Source: Actinomycetes bacterium (GTDB taxonomy: Bacteria; Actinomycetota; Coriobacteriia; Coriobacteriales; Eggerthellaceae). From it: a stretch of DNA of 64,000 nt. Made by a program: the position numbers and the translations under genes. This document shows positions 1 to 8,161 of the stretch, piece by piece. Position 1 is the first letter of the stretch. Each line of letters opens with the position of its first letter. The stretch is from positions 214,961 to 278,960 of the forward strand of contig JAEXAI010000010.1 in NCBI GenBank assembly GCA_023394615.1. Reading direction: 5' to 3'. The notes under the pieces are model-generated. The model searched no databases and had not been told where the DNA came from. It was given only the letters and a program-made list of their open reading frames with translations.

Positions 1-2
1 CC

Positions 3-1664
3 GACACGTGTGACTTTTCGGGCAAAGGCACCGCTATCGCGGCCTTCGGGGAAAATGCGGATGTGACCGTGAGCAACAGCGAAATAGATACCGAAGGCGT
101 GGCGACCATGGGGCTGTTCATCGATTCGGGCGCATCGCTCACGCTGAAGGGCAGCACCCTGAAAACGCAAGGCGGCACTTTGTACCCGTCGTACCAGAAC
201 ACGCCCGACCAGCCTCTTATGGTGGCACCGCCCTGGGTGCTGGGCATTATGGGCACCGCGCGCACGACCAACCTGATGGGCGCTGGATCCACGCTAAACG
301 TGCTCGATTCCGATGCTCATGCCGGATCGTGGGGCATCTATTCCACCGATTCGGGTTCCGACGTGCACTTGAACGTACTGGGCACCACCGCGACTTTGGA
401 CAACGCACATGAAGACCAGGCTGCCGCTCTGCAGGCCGACGGCGGCCAGATTTCCGAAACGCTGGACAACCCTTATACCACCGATAATGGATCGGGTTAC
501 GGAAGCTACGTAATCGGTAACGCGGTTGAGTTGTTCGCGGGCAGTACGCTGAACGTGGGCACCTACGGGGCCATCTTCACCGGCGGTACCGCGCGCTACA
601 CTGCTTTGGAGCAGGGGCAAACCTACGCTTTGGCCAATGCTGCGGGGCGGACCACAGCTGAATACACTGCTGCGGAAAGCAAGACAACTACCGTCAATTC
701 GGATACCTTCGGGTTCATGGCGCACCAGAGCGCGAACACCTTGACTATCGACGAAGGCACGGCTGTGAACAGCGGATACGCGACGTTTCTGGTGAAGAGC
801 GGCTCGTCGAACGAATCGATTGCCGCGAGAATCGACGATGCGAAATTAACGAACGGCGGCGTTTTGATACAGGTTATGGACAACGACGACGCCACCACCG
901 GCGACAGCTCCAGCGCCTCGCAGAGTGCAGCCGGGGCAAGCGCATCTGCTGGCAGTGATCCCGGCGCAGGCGGCGACCCAGGCGCAGACGGAGGCGCAGG
1001 CGGTGGCCCACCAAGCGCAGACGGAGGCGCGGGTTCAGGCGGAAGTGGCAGCTCGGGTGCAGGCGCTGGTGGCGGTTCCGGCGCTGGCGGCAGCTCGGGC
1101 TCGAGCGGGTCTTCCATGGCCTTCACCGACCACCACGATGAGGACGCGGGCTTCAACACGAGTGCCGCTACGACTGATTCGACCGTGCAGGATTTCACGT
1201 TCACGAATGGCGACTATTCTGGAAACATCTACAACGCGTCGGGTTCCGACGGACTGAGCGCCACCACGTTGAACGTGACGCTTGGGTCTGGTGCCACGCT
1301 TACCGGTGCCGTTGCCAAAACGTCGGCCATCCATGTGACCTACGACGGCTCCGCCGCGCTGAAGGAAAACGGCTGCAAGGCCTTCGACAACGCTGATGCG
1401 GCCAGCGCATTCGCCGGCCAGTACCAGAACACCAGCTTTACCATCAACGAGTATTTCAGCATGGGGCATGTGGCCAATCTTATCTGCGACAACGGCAGCA
1501 ACGCCATCAACGTCTCGCTTACCGACGACGCAGTGTGGAATGTCACGTCCACCTCGACCATCTCGACACTCTCACGCGCCAGCGGCGCGCGCGTGAACGT
1601 CCCTGAAGGGGTCACCCTTACCGTAGGCGACACCGTCTACACCGATTGCGTATTGGGGGAGTGA
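3..1664 (+). CDS. beta-helix-type surface protein, 5' end outside window
   Basis: The reading frame is open from the first bases of the window, so the gene begins upstream and only its 3' part (about 554 codons) is present. An internal GTG at 63 is a possible start but nothing there looks like a ribosome site. The protein is rich in N, T, S, G and D with short repeated beta-strand patterns (for example GSTLNV, GATLTG), as in right-handed parallel beta-helix surface or pectate-lyase-like proteins. A Gly/Ala/Ser linker of low complexity lies at about 920-1110. The C-terminus ends in a beta-strand segment and has no LPxTG-like signal, TM helix or charged tail, so cell-wall anchoring by sortase is not supported. 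It is likely exported, but the signal peptide would be upstream. No catalytic residues were recognised, so the function is unknown. Confidence 0.75.
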   Translation, partial: DTCDFSGKGTAIAAFGENADVTVSNSEIDTEGVATMGLFIDSGASLTLKGSTLKTQGGTLYPSYQNTPDQPLMVAPPWVLGIMGTARTTNLMGAGSTLNVLDSDAHAGSWGIYSTDSGSDVHLNVLGTTATLDNAHEDQAAALQADGGQISETLDNPYTTDNGSGYGSYVIGNAVELFAGSTLNVGTYGAIFTGGTARYTALEQGQTYALANAAGRTTAEYTAAESKTTTVNSDTFGFMAHQSANTLTIDEGTAVNSGYATFLVKSGSSNESIAARIDDAKLTNGGVLIQVMDNDDATTGDSSSASQSAAGASASAGSDPGAGGDPGADGGAGGGPPSADGGAGSGGSGSSGAGAGGGSGAGGSSGSSGSSMAFTDHHDEDAGFNTSAATTDSTVQDFTFTNGDYSGNIYNASGSDGLSATTLNVTLGSGATLTGAVAKTSAIHVTYDGSAALKENGCKAFDNADAASAFAGQYQNTSFTINEYFSMGHVANLICDNGSNAINVSLTDDAVWNVTSTSTISTLSRASGARVNVPEGVTLTVGDTVYTDCVLGE

Positions 1665-1784
1665 AGTTGGCCTGACGCGCGGGACATGATGCCGGATATC
1701 CCCGTGCCCGAGCGGTTCATCGCGGATCACGTTGGGGGATGTGCTAGGCTTCTCGATTAGGTGCAGATCGTGCGCCTCAAACCT

Positions 1785-4742
1785 CTATTCCCCCGGAACC
1801 CCATCATCGCGGAAGGGGCCGTTGCGGGTTGCTACTGCGAAAAAGATAGCAGCAACTGCGCTGAGCAGAGCGAAGATGGCACACGCAGTCAGCTGGCCTA
1901 CTTGGGCCAGTGCGGCCCAGATGGGCGCCTTTGCCGCATCGAAACCCTTGTCCACGCTGTCTAGCATCACGTAGCCGTCTCTTTTCGGCACGCTTGAATC
2001 TGTAACAGATCGGGGCCAGAGCGTCTTCCAGCAAGGCGTTCCCACTTTGTCGCAGATTAGTATCAGAGCCAAGGCGACGGTGCCCCATATCAGCGTGTTG
2101 TTCAGCATGAACCCGAAGAATGTAGCGGCCAGCACGCACAGCGAGATAATGGCCAGCTTCCTGTGTCCTAGGCGCAGACCTGCGCGCGAGACTATCGGCG
2201 ACGTGAAGAACGCAATGGCATTGCATATTACCAGCACGTTGGCGAAGTCGGTTTTCGTGAACCCGTTGTCGGCAAGCATAAGGGGAAACAGGTAGTTTTT
2301 GTATCCTGTTGCAATCGATATGACGCCTATGAGGCAGATGATCAGTACGATAAGTTGGGGATTCATCATACGTTGGAGCAGGTTCTTAAGCGGTATCTTC
2401 GCCACCTCGTCATGTTGGCTTCGAGCGCGTTTCGGCGCGGTTGCCAGAATCAACACCAGCACGAGAAACGGGAAGATGGCTGCCAACACGAACACGAACG
2501 CATTTCCCAACAGCATCGATATGCCTCCGGCAGCCAAGGTACTCAGAGTCGACAGCGATATGCTGGCCGTGGCCATGGATTCGTTGGCGTCGCTGCGTGC
2601 GGTCTCGTCTGGCCAGTTCAGTGGCAGGGAAGACGCGTAGACCACCGCTGATTGCCCGAACAGCGATGCGGTGAACATGAATGCCATGAACGAATAGAAA
2701 TTGCCCAGGGCAACTGAGGTGGCCATCGAAGCATACGATGCACATGCCAGCGATTGCGTGATCGTAAGCACCTTGCGCTGCGAAAGGTGCCTCGAGAGGG
2801 CGGAATACAAGATGCCACCCGCAAGCAAGCCGATGGCATTCAGCGCCAGTGGCAGCGAAAGCAGAAGCGCATCTCCAGCCTGCGGCGTGCCTTGAAGCAT
2901 GTCCAGCGCTATCAGCACGGCCAGCGACATCGCGACTCCGTCGCCCGCGCATGCCAGAAAGTACATCGGGCGTGCGAGCGCGACTTCAGGGTAGCTCTCG
3001 GCATGTCTGCGCATGCGCTGGTACTTACGCCCTGCTTTGCTCCACATCTGCAATTCGGATATAAGGAACGCGGCGGCAATGGCGGCCGCTAGGAGCCCTG
3101 CCAGCAGCGCCACCTGTTTGGCATACATGTTCGCTGTGAATAGGTTCGCGTCCGATGTGGCCACAAGTGCGCCCGTGACCTCTCCGGCATCATTGCGCAT
3201 TATTCGCGCTGCGTACGAATATGATCCCCACACATTGTCGTGCGTGCCCGTGACTATATCCTCTTCAGATCCGTTTATATCCGATAGAATCGCAGTCACT
3301 CCGTTGGTTTCAGTGCTGGCTATCATCGACCGGGTGGAATCAGAGAGAATGAATGCCCCTTTTTCGTTGATGGCGAACAGGTTGAACAGCGCTGAGCATT
3401 CGTTTTTGCCAAGAGCTTCTGAAGTGCGTTGCATGCTGCCCGCTGTGCTCTGATAGGCATCCGAGGATATCCCGCCGGTCTGGGAGTACTCGTCTGTGGC
3501 TGATTGATACACGCCTTCGTTGCCTTCGTAGGCAAGGATCACCGCAGTCTTCAAAGACACTTCCCGATCTTGCGCGGCCTGCTTGCTCATTTCTGTTGCG
3601 TACGTGGACACTATTGCGCACGCTGCGACAAGCACGCATATGGCATACGCTACCATCTTCAGTCGATGGTATTCGTGCCGCTGCACCGCTCGCATAACGG
3701 AGCGCACGCAAACCACCAAAAGCATCGTGGCGAGCACTGCGAGTCCAGCCCAGAACCACGCTTGTCGCGCGGTAAGGGCGGGTGTGAACAGTATGGTTTC
3801 GCCTTCCTGGTCAAGCTGCGGCATGATGGTGACGCTCTCGCTGTCAGATGCCACGATTGACGAGCCTTCCGCTGCCCGCCCGTCGGCTTCTACCGGTTCG
3901 AACGCTTCGGCAGTATCGCTTTGGCGATATGCGTTGCCCAAGGTCGTGAGTATGTAGATGTCGCCGGTCGTTGGATCGAGGTCTGCATCGAATGTATCGC
4001 CGCCGTCGGGCAAGGTGCCCAGGCGAGTGAAGGGACCGTCGTTGCCGACTGTGCTGCCAACAGCGGTGCCAGCGGTTGCGGCGTCATAGGTTTCGCCGCT
4101 ATTGTTTGTTGTCAGGGGGAACGACGTTGTGTATACCGACCCGAAATCATTTCCGGCGACGATGGCCAATCCGTGGCCGTCCACAATGTCTATGCCCACG
4201 ATGCTCGTCTCGGTTTTGGGGTTTGCTTTCGTATCGTAGGAAAAATCAAGCACGGTTTCCTGTGCTTCACCGTCAGAAGAGTAGCGGATTATCTTATCGT
4301 GTTCTATAAGGTCTGAGTTGCTGCCATATTCTATTACCTCGAGGTAAACGGAGTCCCCGCATGTCGCAACGCAGCCGAAGCTCGACGCCTTGGAGGTCAG
4401 AAGGTTTCCGCCTAGAACAGTGGTGACGCGCCCTTGCCCATCAGTGATTATCGCGCGTTCGCCTGAAGTGTCCACCACAGTGCCGCACTCGTCGCTTTGG
4501 ACTGCTTCCGACACTTTGCTCGTCGTAACGCTGAATGCTGGCGGCATCGATACGTATTTACCCAAGGATAACAGCAACCCCAGCAGGCTCAGTAGTGCTA
4601 AAACGAGCAATGCCAAGTGCCGACGAGAAAGCGAACTGGTCTGCTCGGTGCGCTTTGAAAAGGAGGAGGGAAGTTGGGAGTGCGGTTCAGGGCACGGTGC
4701 GGAGTGTAGCTCGGAGTTGGGGGAATCAATGTCGGTGCGCAT
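1785..4742 (-). CDS. sensor-MFS fusion membrane protein
   Basis: This 985-residue protein is about twice the usual MFS length. It has a cytoplasmic Ser-rich N-terminus, a TM helix near 44-64 and an extracellular region at about 80-320 with propeller-like short strands (GDIYILTT, GNDFGSVYTT). Two TM helices follow (about 330-352 and 366-386), then a second extracellular domain at about 387-535 flanked by TMs, the topology of dCache/CHASE-type ligand sensors. From about 592 to 975 there are around twelve hydrophobic helices with an MFS-like loop (SRHLSQRKV). The parts suggest a transporter gated by, or reporting on, an extracellular ligand. The substrate is unknown. It stands alone on the minus strand between two plus-strand genes. 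The single ATG at 4742 is the only plausible start. The architecture is seen directly; the sensor role is inferred. Confidence 0.7.
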   Translation of the reverse strand: MRTDIDSPNSELHSAPCPEPHSQLPSSFSKRTEQTSSLSRRHLALLVLALLSLLGLLLSLGKYVSMPPAFSVTTSKVSEAVQSDECGTVVDTSGERAIITDGQGRVTTVLGGNLLTSKASSFGCVATCGDSVYLEVIEYGSNSDLIEHDKIIRYSSDGEAQETVLDFSYDTKANPKTETSIVGIDIVDGHGLAIVAGNDFGSVYTTSFPLTTNNSGETYDAATAGTAVGSTVGNDGPFTRLGTLPDGGDTFDADLDPTTGDIYILTTLGNAYRQSDTAEAFEPVEADGRAAEGSSIVASDSESVTIMPQLDQEGETILFTPALTARQAWFWAGLAVLATMLLVVCVRSVMRAVQRHEYHRLKMVAYAICVLVAACAIVSTYATEMSKQAAQDREVSLKTAVILAYEGNEGVYQSATDEYSQTGGISSDAYQSTAGSMQRTSEALGKNECSALFNLFAINEKGAFILSDSTRSMIASTETNGVTAILSDINGSEEDIVTGTHDNVWGSYSYAARIMRNDAGEVTGALVATSDANLFTANMYAKQVALLAGLLAAAIAAAFLISELQMWSKAGRKYQRMRRHAESYPEVALARPMYFLACAGDGVAMSLAVLIALDMLQGTPQAGDALLLSLPLALNAIGLLAGGILYSALSRHLSQRKVLTITQSLACASYASMATSVALGNFYSFMAFMFTASLFGQSAVVYASSLPLNWPDETARSDANESMATASISLSTLSTLAAGGISMLLGNAFVFVLAAIFPFLVLVLILATAPKRARSQHDEVAKIPLKNLLQRMMNPQLIVLIICLIGVISIATGYKNYLFPLMLADNGFTKTDFANVLVICNAIAFFTSPIVSRAGLRLGHRKLAIISLCVLAATFFGFMLNNTLIWGTVALALILICDKVGTPCWKTLWPRSVTDSSVPKRDGYVMLDSVDKGFDAAKAPIWAALAQVGQLTACAIFALLSAVAAIFFAVATRNGPFRDDGVPGE

Positions 4743-4949
4743 ATGTTGCGTGTGACAATCTTCCTTCGCTTTCGGCTCTTCCGGGTTTTCCGCGATTTTG
4801 CTCGTTTTTCGTCCTTCCGCACAGCCGCAATGGCATTACGCTGAATTCCATGATAGCAGAAACAGGATTTGCCGCTGTGGGGGTGGTGCCGGAAACTAGG
4901 ACGTCAGCCCTGAATTTCGCACCCGCAGCTTTTTGCGATAATAACCCTC

Positions 4950-4955
4950 TATAAT
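4950..4955 (+). promoter_or_regulatory. -10 element upstream of the GIY-YIG/helicase gene
   Basis: A perfect TATAAT sits 7 nt before a GTG at 4962 and 64 nt before the ATG at 5019. No good -35 is seen at 16-18 nt. Transcription would begin close to 4962, so either a leaderless GTG start or a 57-nt leader with the ATG start is possible. Confidence 0.45.
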
Positions 4956-5018
4956 AGAATCGTGTTTGCAGCGAGCGTTGAAGCAAGTGCTTATCGTCCA
5001 GCGAAAGTATACCGAACT

Positions 5019-6719
5019 ATGAAGGTCATACCGACAAAAACCGAAGCCAAGCAACCTTCCGGGGCGCCTTTCGTCATCGATCAATGTGATTTCCACTACG
5101 GGCAGCCAATCGATCTTGCCGTGTTGAGCCTTGATGATGACAAGGTTTACAACTGGCCGATGGTATATATTTTGGCGAATGATGCCTCGGCTTATGTCGG
5201 ACAGACCACCAGTGTTGCTACGAGGATGACCCAGCACGGGGCCAATGAGGAAAAACGAGATTTCACATCCGTGAACGTCATTTACAACGAGGAATTCAAC
5301 ACGTCGGTTATAACCGACTATGAACATCGGCTCATCGGTTACATGCATGGCGACGGTCGCTATAGTCTCACGAACAAAAACGACGGCATGACCGACACTA
5401 ATTATTTTTCCAAAACACAGTATTCAGAGATGTTCGAGGATCTTTGGGCGGAGCTGAGGAGGCTTGACCTTGCTGTCCACACTATCGACGAGATAGAGGA
5501 ATCGGAAGTATTCAAGTATTCGCCTTACAAAGGTCTCACCGCTGATCAAAGGGTTGCTTTGGACAAGATTATGGCGGCCATCGAAACAGGAATCGTTGAT
5601 GCAAAGCCTCTCGTAGTTGAGGGGATGCCGGGTACTGGAAAGACCGTGCTAGCCATCTATCTTTTGAAGATGCTGAAGGATGATCCTCGATATGCCGATA
5701 TGAATGTCAGGATTATCGAGCCTGTGACGTCATTGAGAAAGACTCTGCAAAAATCGCTTAAAGGGGTTTCGGGATTAAAGACGACGGATGTCATAGCCCC
5801 AGCTGACCTTGCTAAAGAAGAGTATGGATACGACGAGGGCAAGAAAAAGTGCTTCGATATCGTATTAGTTGACGAGACTCACAGACTAAAGCAACGAGTT
5901 AATCTGGGAACCCAGTTTGGGAACTTTGACAAGGTGAATAAAAAACTGGGACTACCCGCAGATGCTACGCAGATGGATTGGGTAATCGATCAATCGAAAC
6001 TAGCGGTATTTTTCTACGACCCTTTGCAAACGGTGGGTCCATCGTGTTTGAGTCCGGATAGCATACGGCACAGTTTGGGGAAGGCGTTGGATGACCCCAT
6101 CAGTCTTGATAGTCAGATGAGAGTCAAAGGCGGTAAGAAGTATCTGGACTATGTCGCTGCGATTCTCGCCGATAAGAATCCCAAGCCGCATAGCTTTGAA
6201 GGGTATGATTTGGTGCTGCACGATGACTTCGCAGACTTCGTCGACAGTTTTGAACAGGATTACTGCAACCATAATCTGAGCAGGATGATTGCCGGATATG
6301 CTTGGAAATGGATATCAAAGGGCGAGGACAACCCCGACTTGTATGATATTGAGTTCGATGGAATCGGACTGCGATGGAATTGCACATATGAAAACTGGGT
6401 AGGCAAAGGCCTTGATAATAAAGCCATTGCGCATGAAGTTGGCTGTATTCACTCTATTCAGGGCTACGATTTAAGCTACGCATACGTGATTGTCGGAGAT
6501 GATCTTGAAATCGATGACGATACAGGAATGCTGAAAGCCAGCAAGCAGCATTATTTTGACAAGAACGGGAAAAATACTGCAACGCCTGAAGAGCTGACGC
6601 AGTACATCAAAAATATCTATTACGTTCTTCTGACTCGTGGGATATATGGGACTCATATATATGTTGCCAATCCGAAGCTCAGGCAATATCTGGCCAAGTA
6701 TTTCTCCCAAGCAGAATGA
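5019..6719 (+). CDS. GIY-YIG nuclease fused to DUF2075 (Schlafen group 3-like) helicase
   Basis: The N-terminus holds a GIY-YIG nuclease fold: VYIL and YVG strands, then an Arg in ATRM and the Glu in DYEHRL, the usual metal-site positions. After a linker follows an SF1-like ATPase: Walker A GMPGTGKT near codon 200, Walker B DIVLVDETH, DSQMR, HSIQGYD and a C-terminal YVLLTRG motif VI. This is the PF09848 (DUF2075) type. Such proteins are thought to act on nucleic acids and often occur in phage-defence neighbourhoods; here no other defence gene is adjacent. The track start is a GTG at 4962. I prefer ATG 5019 because the extra 19 residues look unstructured, but no strong ribosome site decides it. 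The gene has lower GC than its neighbours, with many AAA, AAT and TAT codons, which suggests horizontal acquisition. Confidence 0.8.
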   Translation: MKVIPTKTEAKQPSGAPFVIDQCDFHYGQPIDLAVLSLDDDKVYNWPMVYILANDASAYVGQTTSVATRMTQHGANEEKRDFTSVNVIYNEEFNTSVITDYEHRLIGYMHGDGRYSLTNKNDGMTDTNYFSKTQYSEMFEDLWAELRRLDLAVHTIDEIEESEVFKYSPYKGLTADQRVALDKIMAAIETGIVDAKPLVVEGMPGTGKTVLAIYLLKMLKDDPRYADMNVRIIEPVTSLRKTLQKSLKGVSGLKTTDVIAPADLAKEEYGYDEGKKKCFDIVLVDETHRLKQRVNLGTQFGNFDKVNKKLGLPADATQMDWVIDQSKLAVFFYDPLQTVGPSCLSPDSIRHSLGKALDDPISLDSQMRVKGGKKYLDYVAAILADKNPKPHSFEGYDLVLHDDFADFVDSFEQDYCNHNLSRMIAGYAWKWISKGEDNPDLYDIEFDGIGLRWNCTYENWVGKGLDNKAIAHEVGCIHSIQGYDLSYAYVIVGDDLEIDDDTGMLKASKQHYFDKNGKNTATPEELTQYIKNIYYVLLTRGIYGTHIYVANPKLRQYLAKYFSQAE

Positions 6720-6891
6720 TTCTAAATGGGGAAATGCATGAGTGCGAAGCCAATGCGGCACGCATGTTGCCAACGAGTGCGGGTTCTTCCGTCTGCTCTT
6801 TATCGGAAATGATGTTTTCAGCCTCGCGCATGGCAGCCGTGGTGGTTGCGTTGTAACGCGTCTGCTCATCATCTGTTTTGCATGACAACAC
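6679..6891 (-). pseudogene. RelB/DinJ-like antitoxin C-terminal remnant
   Basis: A 70-codon frame starting at a GTG contains RYNATTTAAMREAENIIS, which resembles the C-terminal half of RelB/DinJ-type antitoxins. The N-terminal ribbon-helix-helix part is missing and no toxin gene is next to it. The frame runs 41 nt into the 3' end of the helicase gene on the other strand. It is most simply a decayed toxin-antitoxin remnant. The resemblance is by eye only. Confidence 0.3.
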
Positions 6892-7022
6892 ATCAACGCA
6901 TCATCGCAATCGGTGAGCTTTCGGCTCTGTGCGTTATGATGCCCTCATCAGCTCACCGCCTAGTCATTGGGACTGAGCGTAGAACCGAAGATGGGGCGGC
7001 GGTAATACATGTTTGATCGCGG
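6892..7022. other. intergenic stretch with one hairpin
   Basis: No gene is seen. An 8-bp perfect inverted repeat (CGGTGAGC near 6913 and GCTCACCG near 6951) encloses about 30 nt. It may be a terminator or a structured leader; there is no T-tract. Confidence 0.3.
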
Positions 7023-7074
7023 CAGAGCGTCAAGACAGAGCGTCAAGTCAGAGCGTTAAGTCAGAGCGTTAAGT
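7023..7074. repeat. 13-bp tandem repeat, four copies
   Basis: The unit CAGAGCGTYAAGW is repeated four times head to tail with only T/C and A/T changes, just before a family A palindromic element. It is non-coding. Confidence 0.85.
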
Positions 7075-7132
7075 CAGCATGCTCTCGTCGCGATTCGCCG
7101 CCGGAAAGCTGGCTTTCCTCCACCGCAGGGGG

Positions 7133-7383
7133 AAACATGTCAAAAAAGTGCAGCTTCTTGCAAATCTTCCGGTCGATACCCCGTTTTTGTAAGAAAAGTG
7201 CAGCATTAGGTTTTTGTGCGCTCGATTTCGCTGACGCCCTTTTTCATGCACGCCGCTGAACTGCGACGATGTAATCAAGTTCCAGATGATGAATTTCGAG
7301 TAGTGGACAATGCACACTATGAGTTAACTTATTTACCTAATGCTGCACTTTTCTTCCAAAAACGGGGTATCGACTTCGAAAGC
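7133..7383. repeat. palindromic intergenic element, family A, copy 1
   Basis: This 251-bp element occurs three times in the window (also 13264 and 30574). It starts with AAACATGTCAAAAAAGTGCAG and ends with CGACTTCGAAAGC. Inside are two arms, 7171-7210 and 7336-7374, that are inverted copies of each other with about two differences over 40 nt, so RNA or single-stranded DNA would form a long hairpin with a loop of about 125 nt. The motif AAAAGTGCAGC occurs twice in the left flank. No transposase is linked, so it resembles a MITE or REP-like element. A frame reading AELRRCNQ and QKRGIDFE stays open in all three copies. Confidence 0.85.
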
Positions 7384-7628
7384 GTGCTTGCGCCTCACGT
7401 CTGTGGCCGCTGACTTTGTGCGACGCACTATTCGGATATGCGAACAGTTAGAAATATGTCAAAATGCATAATCTTCTCGATTGCGTCACCGAAAGCATAC
7501 GTATTCCCACCGATTCGACACTTCCGTTACGAGCCTTCTTTCCTGTATCATTTTCTTAAGAATACTTGATTCGTTTCCTTTCCTCAGTCGCTCGATTTGT
7601 GACATATATACACGAAGGAGTACCTAGG
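7384..7628. other. intergenic stretch, nothing recognised
   Basis: This region upstream of the lipoprotein gene is AT-richer than its surroundings. No gene, clear promoter or terminator could be supported. Confidence 0.4.
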
Positions 7629-8099
7629 ATGAAAATGAAAAAGCTTATCGCAATCTCTCTCATGCTTTCCCTCGCCTGTGTCCTTGTCCTTATCGTCGGT
7701 TGTTCGACGAAGAACACTTCGTCTAGTTCGTCTAGCTCGACAAATTCGACAAGTTCGTCTTCGCCGTCGAGTTCCACATCACAAAGCACAGCATCTTCAT
7801 GGCCCGACAACGCTAACACCGCCAATGTGCCCCGACCCACCTTCGCGGCATCATCCACCTCCGTCCTCGACAGCGGTGGCATTACCGCCATCACCTATAA
7901 AGGCATAAGTTCGGAGGATTCCGCTACCTATCTACAGCAGTTGAAGGATGCCGGGTTCACCAAAGTTGAGGCCGACAGCAACGTCGTCGGCACGGTATCT
8001 TATGTTGCCCGCAACGTGAATACTCAGACACACCTGAGCTATTCCTTTACCTCTTCAAGTGGATTGCTTACGGTCTCGCTCGACCGTATCGGAGTCTGA
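7629..8099 (+). CDS. small Ser-rich lipoprotein
   Basis: This 156-residue protein has a clear lipoprotein signal: MKMKK, a hydrophobic core, and lipobox LIVGC with Cys near residue 25. A long Ser/Thr linker follows (about residues 30-60), then a folded C-terminal domain of about 90 residues containing ITYKGISSEDSATYLQQLKD, which suggests a compact alpha/beta domain. I chose ATG 7629 because AAGGAG lies 9 nt upstream and the signal peptide starts there; the longer frame from 7566 has no ribosome site. It would be anchored on the outer face of the membrane. No family was recognised. The next gene is also exported and lies 62 nt downstream, so the two may be co-transcribed. Confidence 0.85.
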   Translation: MKMKKLIAISLMLSLACVLVLIVGCSTKNTSSSSSSSTNSTSSSSPSSSTSQSTASSWPDNANTANVPRPTFAASSTSVLDSGGITAITYKGISSEDSATYLQQLKDAGFTKVEADSNVVGTVSYVARNVNTQTHLSYSFTSSSGLLTVSLDRIGV

Positions 8100-8161
8100 C
8101 AAAGCCGACAACCCACGTGCCGCTGATATTCCAAACAGCACCATGAACCGAAGGAGAGTCC

